From Gammaproteobacteria bacterium (lineage in GTDB: Bacteria; Pseudomonadota; Gammaproteobacteria; AKS1), in contig JALTKS010000056.1 of assembly GCA_027006175.1 (NCBI GenBank), positions 62,001 to 126,000 on the forward strand: a DNA stretch of 64,000 nt, given 5' to 3'. Position 1 is the first letter of the stretch, and every line of letters starts with the position of its first letter. Shown one piece after another: positions 55,553 to 64,000 of this stretch. The notes under the pieces are model-generated. The model searched no databases. It saw only the letters and a program-made list of their open reading frames with translations, and was not told the DNA's origin. Made by a program: the position numbers and the translations under genes.

Positions 55553-57688
55553 ATGAAAATATGGCTTTGTGTAAAATTATGTCGGTATAGATTAATGGAG
55601 TGTAAAAAAGGGGAAGGAGTGGGGATTTTTAGAGAAAAACGTTATTGGTTAACGGTGTTGATATTTGTATTTTTTGCCATGTATCAATTTTTAGGGATAT
55701 GGAAACACTACGCATTACAATTTGTTGACACGAAACCTCACCGAGTTGTGGAAATGATAATTAACAGTGTTGATTTGGTTTTTTATTTAACTATCTTTTG
55801 GCAGGTGTTTTTTATTTTTATCGTCCATCTGGTCGCCGCGACATTTGCATATTTATTATGGAAATATTTATCATTTAAAATAATTAAAAAGAATTATTTT
55901 TATTTTTTTATTTTCATGGCAGGCATTCTTTTGCTTTCAGTTCTGTGGAATCGAATTTTGTTCCCAAATTCTATCTCGTTTGAATGGTCAGATTTATTGT
56001 TAGTTCAAACATATAGCTTGTCGGTTTTTTATACCTTGAATGTTATATATGCAATTTTTCTTTTCATGGCATTGTATTTTTTTCTTTCTCGTTTGGAGAT
56101 TAAAAAACACATAAGAACTCATCGTATTTACTATATAACGATAGTTACTGGCAGTGTATTGCTTATTAGCTTTTCTAATATTAGTTTTAATAATCAAGGT
56201 GTTGCTGGAAAAGCATTTGACTCAAATCCTAATATAATATTTATTGGAATTGACTCATTGCGATTGAATAACCTTGGGTACTTTGGTTTTAAAACCGGAT
56301 TAACCCCAAATATAGATGGCTTCCTTGAAGGTGCGGTTGTGTTCGATGATACGTTGTCCCCAATTGCCAGAACATTTCCGTCTTGGATGAGTGTTTTAAC
56401 GGGTAAGTACCCTGTTCATCATGGTGGCAGGTATAATCTTTACCCACGAAGTACGATACCGAAAGAATCATTATTGCCAAAACTATTACAAAATAAAGGT
56501 TATAAAACATATTATTTAACCGATGAAGTTCGTTTTGCAAATTTTACCAAGGAGTATGGTTTTGATGTGTTGAGTACGCCTAAAATGGGCGTTCTTGATT
56601 TCAGTCTAGGGGCAACTTTAGATTTTGTGTTTTTAAATTTATTAACAAGAATCGATTTTCTTAGTGTTCTGTTCCCCTATACCTATGCAAATAGGGCTGC
56701 AAAAACAATATATGTACCTGAAAGTTTTGTTTCTAGAACAACAAAAACAGTCGAGAAAATAAAAACGAAGCCTTTTTTTATGGTGGCTCATCACTGTTTA
56801 CCTCATTGGCCTTACTTTAACCAAATAGGAGGAGAAGGTGGTTTTGTTAAAAAATATCTTAGAAATGATGATGCCCCATTACGCTACTTGAATGCGCTTT
56901 ACCTTGCTGATAAACAGGTTGGCAATTTACTGGATCAATTACAAAAAGCAGGCTTGCTTGAAAATAGTATTGTCGTAATGCTTTCAGATCATGGTGAATC
57001 ATTTGGTGTCAGTGGAGATGCAATGGTTGCGAAAGGAGAGGTAGATATTCCATATGGAATGGGGCATGGAACTTTTGCTCTTTCTTTAGTTCAGCACCGT
57101 GTATTGTTAGCAATGCAGAGATATGTTGATGGCATACCGCTTTGGGATTCAGGAAAAAGGCAGAATAAAGCCTCGCTTATTGATATAGCGCCAACTATAT
57201 CGACGTTACTTTCAATTGATTTAAATAATTATGATGGTAAATCTCTCCTGCCTTATATTATAAATAATGTTCCACCTGAAGGTACGCGCCTTCGTTACAC
57301 GGAATCTGGTTTGACATCATCTGTTGTAGATACAAAAAATCCGAATGAAGCAAAACTGTTTAAACAGTACTCACAGTTTTATGAAATTAATGACGGATTG
57401 GTGCAGCTTAAACCTAAATATCTTGAGCTTTTGAATGATACAAAACAGCGAGCAGTCATTAAGCATAATAGAGCATTGATGCACCGAAAAACTCTCTATG
57501 TTGGGGAACAATGGCTATATGCAGATTATAGTAATAATAGTGTGATGAAAATTAGTAATCCGGATAACTTTAGTATAGAAACTAAATATTTGAAGCGAAT
57601 GTTATGCCAGCAGTTTAGTAGTGACATTAATTTTTATGAAAATAGTTGTTCCAGTAAAGAAACGCTGGCTGGTGTTACTCCAAATTGA
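55553..57688 (+). CDS. Membrane-anchored sulfatase-family (alkaline phosphatase superfamily) enzyme
   Basis: A protein of up to 711 residues. Four or five hydrophobic helices occupy about 30-215, then a periplasmic sulfatase-like domain begins at NIIFIGIDSLRLNNLGYFG (metal Asp). TLSPIARTFPSWMSVLTGKYPVHHG is the nucleophile region, with Thr/Ser rather than Cys. HHCLPHWPY, VVMLSDHGESFG and GHGTFALS supply further metal ligands. This build is shared by lipid-dependent phosphoglycerol and phosphoethanolamine transferases. The gene is clearly more AT-rich than its neighbours and sits between pilA and pilR, so a pilin- or envelope-modifying role is possible. The start is uncertain (ATG 55553, ATG 55595 or GTG 55619). 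It overlaps convergent pilR by 14 bases. Confidence 0.75.
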   Translation: MKIWLCVKLCRYRLMECKKGEGVGIFREKRYWLTVLIFVFFAMYQFLGIWKHYALQFVDTKPHRVVEMIINSVDLVFYLTIFWQVFFIFIVHLVAATFAYLLWKYLSFKIIKKNYFYFFIFMAGILLLSVLWNRILFPNSISFEWSDLLLVQTYSLSVFYTLNVIYAIFLFMALYFFLSRLEIKKHIRTHRIYYITIVTGSVLLISFSNISFNNQGVAGKAFDSNPNIIFIGIDSLRLNNLGYFGFKTGLTPNIDGFLEGAVVFDDTLSPIARTFPSWMSVLTGKYPVHHGGRYNLYPRSTIPKESLLPKLLQNKGYKTYYLTDEVRFANFTKEYGFDVLSTPKMGVLDFSLGATLDFVFLNLLTRIDFLSVLFPYTYANRAAKTIYVPESFVSRTTKTVEKIKTKPFFMVAHHCLPHWPYFNQIGGEGGFVKKYLRNDDAPLRYLNALYLADKQVGNLLDQLQKAGLLENSIVVMLSDHGESFGVSGDAMVAKGEVDIPYGMGHGTFALSLVQHRVLLAMQRYVDGIPLWDSGKRQNKASLIDIAPTISTLLSIDLNNYDGKSLLPYIINNVPPEGTRLRYTESGLTSSVVDTKNPNEAKLFKQYSQFYEINDGLVQLKPKYLELLNDTKQRAVIKHNRALMHRKTLYVGEQWLYADYSNNSVMKISNPDNFSIETKYLKRMLCQQFSSDINFYENSCSSKETLAGVTPN

Positions 57689-59084
57689 GTTTTTTTAGCT
57701 TGTAACGTAGTGCACGGAAAGTAATACCAAGTAATTTTGCAGCAGCGGTTTTGTTATAGCGTGTTTTTTCCAGAGCCTGCATGATGGCATCTTTCTCGAT
57801 GTTGCCAAGATAATCATCTAGTGGAAGCACTGGGTTAGCTTTAGTTGGTGACGTTGAGAAGGAGTCTGTCTGAGTACGATTAACATCGGTTGAAAGCATG
57901 CTGTCAGGCAGTTGCAAGTCATCAGCGGTGATGGTATTGCTTTCGCAGAGTGTCATGGCGCGCTCAAGAATATTTTCCAGTTCACGAACATTGCCCGGGA
58001 ATGCGTATTGTTGCAGAGCAGCCAGAGCATCATTGCCAAGTTGCACATTAGTATCTGTAGCATTGCCAAGCCTTTGTAAAATATGTGCAGCGAGAACAGG
58101 GATGTCATCAATACGTTGGCGTAGGCTCGGTACACTGAGTTCAATCACATTTATTCGATAGAATAAATCCTGGCGAAATTCACTGTCAGTCACTAGCTTA
58201 GCGAGATCTTTGTGAGTGGCACTAAGAATACGCACATCAATAGCAATTTCCTGTTGCCCGCCGATAGGCCTAACCGATTTTTCCTGAATAGCACGTAGTA
58301 GTTTTACCTGCATGTGTAGGGGAAGCTCTGCAACTTCATCCAGAAATAGTGTGCCTCCATCTGCAGCTTGAAACAGACCTGCCTTGTCATTAATAGCGCC
58401 GGTAAAGCTCCCCTTTATGTGACCAAAAAATTCGCTTTCCATCAGGTCTTGAGGAATAGCACCACAGTTAACAGGAATAAAAGCCTGTTCAGCTCGTGGC
58501 CCCTGGTTGTGGATAAGGCGTGCTACCAGCTCTTTACCACTACCGGATTCACCACTTATATAAATAGGTGCTTGACTACGAGCAAGTTTCTTAATGGTTG
58601 CTCTGGTTTTGATCATAATTGCCGATTGACCAAGTAGTTTTTCTTCGCCTTTTTGCGGGGGCGTTGTAACAGGGGAGGTATCTGTCATTTTGGTTGCAGT
58701 ACCTGCAGAGGTCTTATGAGATAATTTTAGAGCAGTATTAACGAGGTTTCGTAGTACGGTTAAATCGACTGGTTTGGATACGAAATCAAACGCGCCAGTT
58801 TTTAAGGCAGTAATCGCGAGTTCCATATTACCGTGAGCAGTAATGACAGCAACGGGAATATTGGCATAATGTTGTTGCATGTGACGGACTAAATCGATGC
58901 CATCACCATCAGGCAGGCGCATATCGGTAAGGCAAAGGTCAAAACTGTGTTGTTCTAATAAATCATAAGCACTGGCAAGATCGGCAGCGCTTTTACAATC
59001 AATATCCATGCGTGCCAATGTCATCTCGAGTAATTCGAGAATATCCGGTTCATCATCAACAATTAAGGCGAGGTAGCGTTCCAT
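57675..59084 (-). CDS. pilR: Sigma54-dependent response regulator PilR
   Basis: A 469-residue protein. The receiver domain (Asp54 in LTDMRLPDGDG) is followed by the AAA+ domain with GESGSGKELVARLIH and the sigma54-contact loop ESEFFGHIKGSFTGAI. It ends with a Fis-type helix-turn-helix (NKTAAAKLLGITFRALRYKLKKL). The usual loop is GAFTGA; here it is GSFTGA, a conservative change. PilR activates pilA from its sigma54 promoter. It lies two bases after pilS. Confidence 0.93.
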   Translation of the reverse strand: MERYLALIVDDEPDILELLEMTLARMDIDCKSAADLASAYDLLEQHSFDLCLTDMRLPDGDGIDLVRHMQQHYANIPVAVITAHGNMELAITALKTGAFDFVSKPVDLTVLRNLVNTALKLSHKTSAGTATKMTDTSPVTTPPQKGEEKLLGQSAIMIKTRATIKKLARSQAPIYISGESGSGKELVARLIHNQGPRAEQAFIPVNCGAIPQDLMESEFFGHIKGSFTGAINDKAGLFQAADGGTLFLDEVAELPLHMQVKLLRAIQEKSVRPIGGQQEIAIDVRILSATHKDLAKLVTDSEFRQDLFYRINVIELSVPSLRQRIDDIPVLAAHILQRLGNATDTNVQLGNDALAALQQYAFPGNVRELENILERAMTLCESNTITADDLQLPDSMLSTDVNRTQTDSFSTSPTKANPVLPLDDYLGNIEKDAIMQALEKTRYNKTAAAKLLGITFRALRYKLKKLNLE

Positions 59085-59086
59085 AT

Positions 59087-60706
59087 TTAAGTTATTTGTT
59101 GTTGTTTTCGTCTTGGGTCGGCAAAGGTAATTCTAAAGCAACTGCCGCCGCCATTTTCGTTTGATATTTTTATATAGTCTAGTCTAGCCTGGTTACCCTC
59201 ACAAAGTTCACGAGCAATGTAAAGTCCTAAACCGACACCAGAACTTTCAGTTGTGTAAAAAGGCTCAAAAATATGGAGTGTTTGTTCAGGACTAATACCG
59301 GGACCATGATCGATAATGTCTAAATAGGGTTTTTTTTCATTGTCAGGGATACCCGTTTTCAAAATGACTTTGGGCTGCCCTTCGTAATCATTGCTATGTC
59401 GTAAGCCGTTGCGGACAAGATTCCAGACGACTTGATGTAGTTGGCTAGGATCCATGCGAACTTCCAGCGCTTTGCTTGTTGGATCTATTTCAAGGTCAGC
59501 GTTATCAATTTGTTCGCTACGCAAGAAATCATCAGTAAACCCATCTAACCATTCAAGAAGATTGAATAAAACAGGTTCTGCTCGATCACGGCGGCTAAGA
59601 CGCATGACATTTTCAATAATACCGTTAACGCGTTTGGTGTGATCAGCAATAATTTGAGTAAGACGAATATCAGCTGTATCAAGATTGGGCGATTCACCTA
59701 ATAGTTGACTGGCATGACTGATAGCACCAAGCGGATTACGAATTTCATGAGCGATACTAGCCGTGAGCCTACCGAGTGATGCAAGTTTTAATTGCTGCGC
59801 ACGTTGTGCCATTGCTGAAGTATCTTCAAGGAAGATTAGAAAGCCTGCGGTAGTTTCGTTGCCGAGGCGGGCAAATTTGGGCTGAATCTCGGGGGATGTT
59901 TTTGACGAACGGAAAGTAATCGGTTGGGTATCCAATGATTCTTTCCATACTTGTAATTGATCTTGTAAGACCAGGGAAATATTTGAAAGCGGCATCGAGG
60001 AAGAAGGACTTGTAATATTTAACAGTCTGCGTGCTGATTCATTAATAAGTATGACGTCGTTGTTTACATCAACAACCAGAATACCGGTTTGCATGTGTTG
60101 AATAATATAATCATTAAGTTGTTCTAAATTTGCAAGATCAAGGCTGCGTTGCTTCGCGAGTGCTTCACTTTCAACACTACGGCGAGCGAGAAAATTGGTA
60201 GCAAGGGCGGCGGTAACGAGTGTTGCGCCAAGTATGCCTGTTTGGGTGTAATGGGTGACAACATTTATGCCGTGTATTAACTGATAACTTTCAGCGGCCA
60301 GTACAGAAATGGTCGCCAGGCTACCATAGAACAGGGCGATTTTCCGACTGGTTAGCAGGCTGCCAGTACCAACGCTAATGAGCAATAAGGTGCCAAGTCC
60401 ACTGATGACACCGCCACTGGCATGCATCAATAATGTTATGGCAATAATGTCGCTAACAACCTGGATATTAAGTTGTGAATGAAATGGTAACCAATGTCTG
60501 TTTATTGAAAAGCTATAGAGAATACTCAGACCTAAATAACCTAGAATGGTGTATAGAAATAATGCAGGAAATTCACTACCCAGCGTTTGTATTGTAGAGG
60601 CGGTGAGAAATAGGGTAAGGAATAATCCTGAAAGTGTCAGGCGGTATAGGTTAAACAGGCGTAAAGGACGCCAATTGATCTCGATGTTTTCTGTTGACGC
60701 CGTCAT
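59087..60706 (-). CDS. pilS: Sensor histidine kinase PilS
   Basis: A 539-residue protein. About six membrane helices (residues 20-180) are followed by a PAS-like domain (about 200-310) and a kinase core. The H-box is LASLGRLTASIAHEIRNPLGAISHASQLL; the core also has VVWNLVRNGLRHS, DHGPGI and GVGLGLYIARELCEGNQ. PilS senses pilin in the membrane and sets PilR phosphorylation. ATG 60706 overlaps the stop of the upstream small gene (ATGA), which supports this start over the 36-base-longer frame. Confidence 0.93.
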   Translation of the reverse strand: MTASTENIEINWRPLRLFNLYRLTLSGLFLTLFLTASTIQTLGSEFPALFLYTILGYLGLSILYSFSINRHWLPFHSQLNIQVVSDIIAITLLMHASGGVISGLGTLLLISVGTGSLLTSRKIALFYGSLATISVLAAESYQLIHGINVVTHYTQTGILGATLVTAALATNFLARRSVESEALAKQRSLDLANLEQLNDYIIQHMQTGILVVDVNNDVILINESARRLLNITSPSSSMPLSNISLVLQDQLQVWKESLDTQPITFRSSKTSPEIQPKFARLGNETTAGFLIFLEDTSAMAQRAQQLKLASLGRLTASIAHEIRNPLGAISHASQLLGESPNLDTADIRLTQIIADHTKRVNGIIENVMRLSRRDRAEPVLFNLLEWLDGFTDDFLRSEQIDNADLEIDPTSKALEVRMDPSQLHQVVWNLVRNGLRHSNDYEGQPKVILKTGIPDNEKKPYLDIIDHGPGISPEQTLHIFEPFYTTESSGVGLGLYIARELCEGNQARLDYIKISNENGGGSCFRITFADPRRKQQQIT

Positions 60707-60939
60707 GACTCGTTGTCTGCGTCTAAATGTTGTTGCGAACAATAAACTTTTTTGCCTTTTCGAAGCGCTTCATTTTCAGGAATATGCATTTTACAAACGT
60801 AGCAGGCAACCATATCAGGTATGTTTTTTTGTGATTTTGACGATGAGGTCATCTTTTTTGCCTTGCTTCGGTAGTTTTGCCAAATTCGGTAGGCAATCCA
60901 GACTGCGAGGGCAATAATAATCAGGCGGAATAAGTTCAT
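60703..60939 (-). CDS. PP0621-family small membrane protein with a zinc-like motif
   Basis: A 78-residue protein. The N-terminal membrane helix (FRLIIIALAVWIAYRIW) is followed by a Lys/Ser linker and CYVCKMHIPENEALRKGKKVYCSQQH, which has a Cys-x2-Cys ... Cys-x3-His pattern suited to zinc. This is the PP0621 family commonly found just before pilS. The function is unknown. It overlaps pilS by four bases, so the three genes form one operon. Confidence 0.85.
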   Translation of the reverse strand: MNLFRLIIIALAVWIAYRIWQNYRSKAKKMTSSSKSQKNIPDMVACYVCKMHIPENEALRKGKKVYCSQQHLDADNES

Positions 60940-61029
60940 AAGCTCAAAAAGTCGGTATGATTAGGTTCATAATATCCTGCTTTGCGTCTTTGTGCCATTT
61001 GCTGGAGAATATGGCTCAATTTCTTCTGG

Positions 61030-61115
61030 TTATTCGTGCTCGGTCTTGTCTTCTCGACGCATTGATGCATCGCAGCGAATCCCTAAGGAGGGAAGACAAG
61101 ACCGGGCGTGAATAA
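61030..61115. repeat. Single palindromic element upstream of sucC, related to the B modules
   Basis: Arms 61030-61053 and 61092-61115 (24 bases each) pair with only three G-U-type mismatches. The 38-base loop begins TCGACGCATTGATGCA and ends CCCTAAGGAGG. That loop aligns with the loops of the B modules at 46399 and 46612 (CGACGCATTGGTGCA...CTCTAAGGAGG), but the arms are unrelated in sequence. It ends 55 bp before sucC. The rest of the 231-bp gap shows no gene. Confidence 0.85.
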
Positions 61116-61170
61116 CGTCAGGGCCAAGTAAGAGTACGATAGTTGTGAATAAATTATTTAAGAGCAAACC

Positions 61171-62340
61171 ATGAACATACATGAATTTCAGGCTAAGCAG
61201 TTATTTCGGGATTACGGTATTGCTGTGCCAGCAGGTTCGCCTGCTACAACGGTGACAGAGGCGGTGGCTGTTGCCCGTGGTATTGATAGCGATGGCTGGA
61301 TGGTCAAGGCGCAAGTCCATGCAGGTGGTCGCGGCAAGGCGGGTGGCGTGAAGCGGGTCAGTAATGTTGAAGAAGTTGAGCAAATCAGCGGCACATTGCT
61401 GGGTACGAATTTGGTGACGCATCAAACTACAGCGGAAGGACAGCCCGTCAATACGCTATTGATTGAAGCAACCAGCAGTATTGAGCGTGAAATGTATTTC
61501 GGTATGTTGGTGGATCGTGCGACCAGGCGCGTGGTGATGATGGCATCCACTGAAGGCGGGATGGATATTGAGGAAGTTGCTGCCAACACGCCTGAAAAGA
61601 TTCTGACCATTGCGGTTAGTCCGGTTGCAGGCTTGCAAGGTTATCAGGTGCGAGAGCTGGGTTTTGGTTTGGGTTTAAGTGGCGAGCAGATCAAGGCGCT
61701 GGGTAATATCATGCGCGCACTGTATTTATTATATCGAGATAAAGATTGTTCTCTGGTTGAGATTAACCCCTTGATCACAACGTCAACCGGTGAGTTGATG
61801 GCGCTCGATGCCAAGATCACGTTTGATGATAATGCTTTATATCGTCATCCGGATATCACGGCATTGTTGGACGCGAGTCAGGATGATGAGAAAGAACACC
61901 ATGCCCAGCAATTTGGTCTTAACTATATCAGTTTAGATGGCAACATCGGTTGCATGGTCAATGGTGCGGGTCTGGCAATGGCGACAATGGATTTAATTAA
62001 GTTGCACGGTGGTGCACCGGCAAATTTCCTTGATGTCGGCGGCGGCACCAGTGCCGAGAAAGTTGCAGAAGCGTTTAAACTGATTTTGTCAGATCACAAA
62101 GTGAAAGCGATTCTGGTGAATATTTTTGGCGGTATCGTGCGTTGTGATTTGATTGCCGAGGGCATCATTAAAGCGGTTAAAGAAGTGGGTATTGATATTC
62201 CTGTTGTAGTGCGTCTTGAAGGCACGAATGTGGAAGAAGGACGTGCGATTTTGCAACAAAGTGATGTGGCGATTATTACCGGCGACAATCTCACCGATGC
62301 GGCGAGTAAAGTAGTGGCTGCTGTTCAAGGAGGCGAGTAA
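61171..62340 (+). CDS. sucC: Succinyl-CoA synthetase beta subunit
   Basis: A 389-residue ATP-grasp protein. [20 protein letters not shown] and [18 protein letters not shown] bind nucleotide. [21 protein letters not shown]-type text ([16 protein letters not shown]) and [18 protein letters not shown] contact the alpha subunit and CoA end. It forms ATP, succinate and CoA from succinyl-CoA in the TCA cycle. The stop overlaps sucD by one base. Confidence 0.96.
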   Translation: MNIHEFQAKQLFRDYGIAVPAGSPATTVTEAVAVARGIDSDGWMVKAQVHAGGRGKAGGVKRVSNVEEVEQISGTLLGTNLVTHQTTAEGQPVNTLLIEATSSIEREMYFGMLVDRATRRVVMMASTEGGMDIEEVAANTPEKILTIAVSPVAGLQGYQVRELGFGLGLSGEQIKALGNIMRALYLLYRDKDCSLVEINPLITTSTGELMALDAKITFDDNALYRHPDITALLDASQDDEKEHHAQQFGLNYISLDGNIGCMVNGAGLAMATMDLIKLHGGAPANFLDVGGGTSAEKVAEAFKLILSDHKVKAILVNIFGGIVRCDLIAEGIIKAVKEVGIDIPVVVRLEGTNVEEGRAILQQSDVAIITGDNLTDAASKVVAAVQGGE

Positions 62341-63215
62341 TGAGCATTCTTGTTAACAGTGAGACTAAAGTTATTTGTCAGGGATTCACCGGTAAACAGG
62401 GAACATTCCATTCAGAACAGGCAATTGAATACGGCACAAAAATGGTCGGTGGTGTGACACCGGGTAAGGGCGGTCAGCAGCATCTGGATCTACCGGTATT
62501 TAATACGGTACGCGATGCGGTGGACACGACGGGTGCCGAGGCAACCATGATTTATGTTCCTGCTGCTTTTGCGGCAGATGCGATTCTGGAAGCGGCTGAT
62601 GCGGGTATTAAAGTGATTGCCTGTATTACAGAAGGTATCCCCGTATTAGATATGCTGCGCGTTAAAGCGGCATTGGCAAGTTATGATGCACAATTAATTG
62701 GTCCTAATTGCCCCGGTTTAATTACACCGGGTGAATGCAAGATAGGCATTATGCCCGGCTTTATTCACCAGCAAGGCAAGATTGGTATTGTGTCTCGTTC
62801 AGGTACGCTTACGTATGAAGCGGTACATCAAACCACACAAAATGGTCTGGGTCAGAGTACCTGTATTGGTATTGGCGGCGACCCGATTCATGGCATGGAC
62901 TTCATTGATTGCCTCGAGCGATTTGAACAAGATCCGCAGACTCAGGGTATTGTGATGGTGGGTGAAATTGGTGGTAGTGCTGAAGAAGCGGCCGCTGAAT
63001 ATATTCAATCTCATGTTAGCAAGCCGGTGGTGGCTTACATCGCCGGCGTCACCGCGCCTGCCGGTAAACGCATGGGACATGCCGGCGCTATTATTGCAGG
63101 CGGTAAAGGCACGGCAGATGAAAAATTTGCCGCGCTCGAAGCTGCGGGCGTAGGTATTGCGCGCTCACCGGCTGAAATGGGTGAGCGCATGCTGGAAGTG
63201 GTGAAAGCTGGATAA
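62340..63215 (+). CDS. sucD: Succinyl-CoA synthetase alpha subunit
   Basis: A 291-residue protein. The CoA-binding Rossmann domain ([21 protein letters not shown]) is followed by [21 protein letters not shown]. The phosphohistidine loop is [18 protein letters not shown], with the active His at about residue 247. It works with SucC. The stop overlaps the nadE start (TAATG). Confidence 0.97.
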   Translation: MSILVNSETKVICQGFTGKQGTFHSEQAIEYGTKMVGGVTPGKGGQQHLDLPVFNTVRDAVDTTGAEATMIYVPAAFAADAILEAADAGIKVIACITEGIPVLDMLRVKAALASYDAQLIGPNCPGLITPGECKIGIMPGFIHQQGKIGIVSRSGTLTYEAVHQTTQNGLGQSTCIGIGGDPIHGMDFIDCLERFEQDPQTQGIVMVGEIGGSAEEAAAEYIQSHVSKPVVAYIAGVTAPAGKRMGHAGAIIAGGKGTADEKFAALEAAGVGIARSPAEMGERMLEVVKAG

Positions 63216-64000
63216 TGAGTATGCCCTCTACCCTGCGTATCACCATGGCTCAGATCAATACGACAGTGGGCGATATTGATGGCAATGTTGCGCAAATTAT
63301 TGATGCCGCCACACAAGCACGAGACGAGCTACAGGCAGATGTCATTGTTTTTCCTGAACTGACCTTAACGGGGTATCCCCCTGAAGATTTATTACTGCGC
63401 CCCGGTTTTACCATGGCAGCATTGCATGGTCTGGAGCGTGTCAAACAAGCCGTATCCGGAATTGATGTGGTAATCGGTTATCCAATTCAGGAAGGCGCAG
63501 GGCTTTATAATGCGGCTGCCTTAATTCGTGATGGCAAGATTATTGGCCGTTACCATAAGCAACACCTTCCTAATTACAGCGTATTTGATGAAAAACGTTA
63601 TTTTGTGGCGGGTCAAAATGCCTGCGTGGTGGATGTAAAAGGCGTGCCAATTGCATTAACCATTTGTGAAGATATCTGGCTACCCTCACCCATGCAACAA
63701 GCCGCTGAGGCGGGTGCCCGATTAATGCTTAACCTGAATGCCTCACCGTTTCATCGAAATAAACAACAAGAGCGTGAAGCTATTTTATATCAGCGTTCAA
63801 CCGAAACGGGTTTGCCGATTGTGTATGTGAATTTAGTCGGTGGTCAGGATGAGTTGGTGTTTGATGGTGGCTCTATGGTGGTGAATGCCGAAGGTGAAAT
63901 TTGCCAACGTGTTGCGTCATTTGAAACCGGTTTATTTAGTGCTGATTTTACCGTGCATGATGATGGCAGTATTACGCCGGTTGAAGCGGATATCTCGGTT
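63215..64000 (+). CDS. nadE: Glutamine-dependent NAD+ synthetase, N-terminal part (partial)
   Basis: The first 262 codons of a gene that continues beyond the window. They form a nitrilase-type amidase domain with the triad Glu in FPELTLTGYPPEDLL, Lys in GRYHKQHLPNYSVFDEKRYF and Cys in LTICEDIW. This domain releases ammonia from glutamine for the C-terminal NAD synthetase domain, which should follow outside the window. The ATG overlaps the sucD stop by one base. A second ATG six bases on is also possible. Confidence 0.93.
   Translation, partial: MSMPSTLRITMAQINTTVGDIDGNVAQIIDAATQARDELQADVIVFPELTLTGYPPEDLLLRPGFTMAALHGLERVKQAVSGIDVVIGYPIQEGAGLYNAAALIRDGKIIGRYHKQHLPNYSVFDEKRYFVAGQNACVVDVKGVPIALTICEDIWLPSPMQQAAEAGARLMLNLNASPFHRNKQQEREAILYQRSTETGLPIVYVNLVGGQDELVFDGGSMVVNAEGEICQRVASFETGLFSADFTVHDDGSITPVEADISV

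Overview
The window is a gene-dense chromosomal segment of a gammaproteobacterium with roughly mid-40s percent G+C (estimated by eye). The gene order mla-ibaG-murA-hisGDC, algW, petABC-sspAB, lpoA-yraN-diaA-dolP, rsmI-rnpB-mraZ, the complete dcw cluster, lpxC, dciA/M23 peptidase, secA, argJ, mutT-thiE, zapD/yacG, coaE-pilDCB, pilA, pilRS and sucCD closely follows the Pseudomonas-type arrangement. Details argue against Pseudomonas itself: murB lies inside the dcw cluster, ddl is next to it, mlaC is missing, and several small accessory genes are inserted. It looks like a free-living, respiring gammaproteobacterium with type IV pili, perhaps of the Thiotrichales/Methylophaga grade. That placement is inference only.

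Layout. 1-5.2 kb: end of the Mla lipid-transport operon, ibaG, murA and histidine genes hisG (short form), hisD and hisC. A 74-bp palindromic element separates hisD and hisC. 5.3-8.8 kb: an accessory block with a stand-alone BFD-like iron-sulfur protein, an exported ankyrin protein, tag, a Crp/Fnr regulator divergent from a small DUF2892 membrane protein, a PhnA-family protein and a small secreted protein. 8.8-10.8 kb: periplasmic protease AlgW/DegS and a Nif3-like protein. 11-14.8 kb: cytochrome bc1 (petABC) and sspAB. 14.8-20.8 kb, minus strand: a DUF3301 protein, a Tat-exported superoxide-reductase-like protein, a GlcD-type flavoprotein, and the envelope cluster dolP, diaA, yraN, lpoA. 20.8-22.7 kb: rsmI, an unknown repeat-rich protein and the RNase P RNA gene.

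22.9-41.9 kb is an unbroken division and cell-wall (dcw) cluster: mraZ-rsmH-ftsL-ftsI-murE-murF-mraY-murD-ftsW-murG-murC-(small ORF)-murB-ddl-ftsQ-ftsA-ftsZ, then lpxC. Most junctions overlap by 1-8 bases or are separated by a few bases. A consensus sigma70 promoter and three 10-bp-phased repeats resembling an MraZ operator precede mraZ. After lpxC come dciA (minus), an M23 peptidase and secA. The 663 bp between secA and argJ is filled by two alternating ~106-bp palindromic modules. A related hairpin with different arms but a similar loop lies upstream of sucC.

46.9-64 kb: argJ, a Nudix-ThiE fusion, then minus-strand yacG, zapD, coaE, pilD, pilC, pilB and pilA. pilA has a perfect sigma54 promoter, and its likely activator pair PilR/PilS is encoded 2.5 kb away. 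Between pilA and pilR is an AT-rich gene for a membrane-anchored sulfatase-family enzyme. sucC, sucD and the start of nadE close the window. No tRNA, rRNA, CRISPR array, insertion sequence or prophage was recognised. The least ordinary items are the conserved-loop/variable-arm hairpin family, the superoxide-reductase-like protein with altered active-site sequence, the pilA-linked sulfatase-family enzyme and the coupled small ORF between murC and murB.
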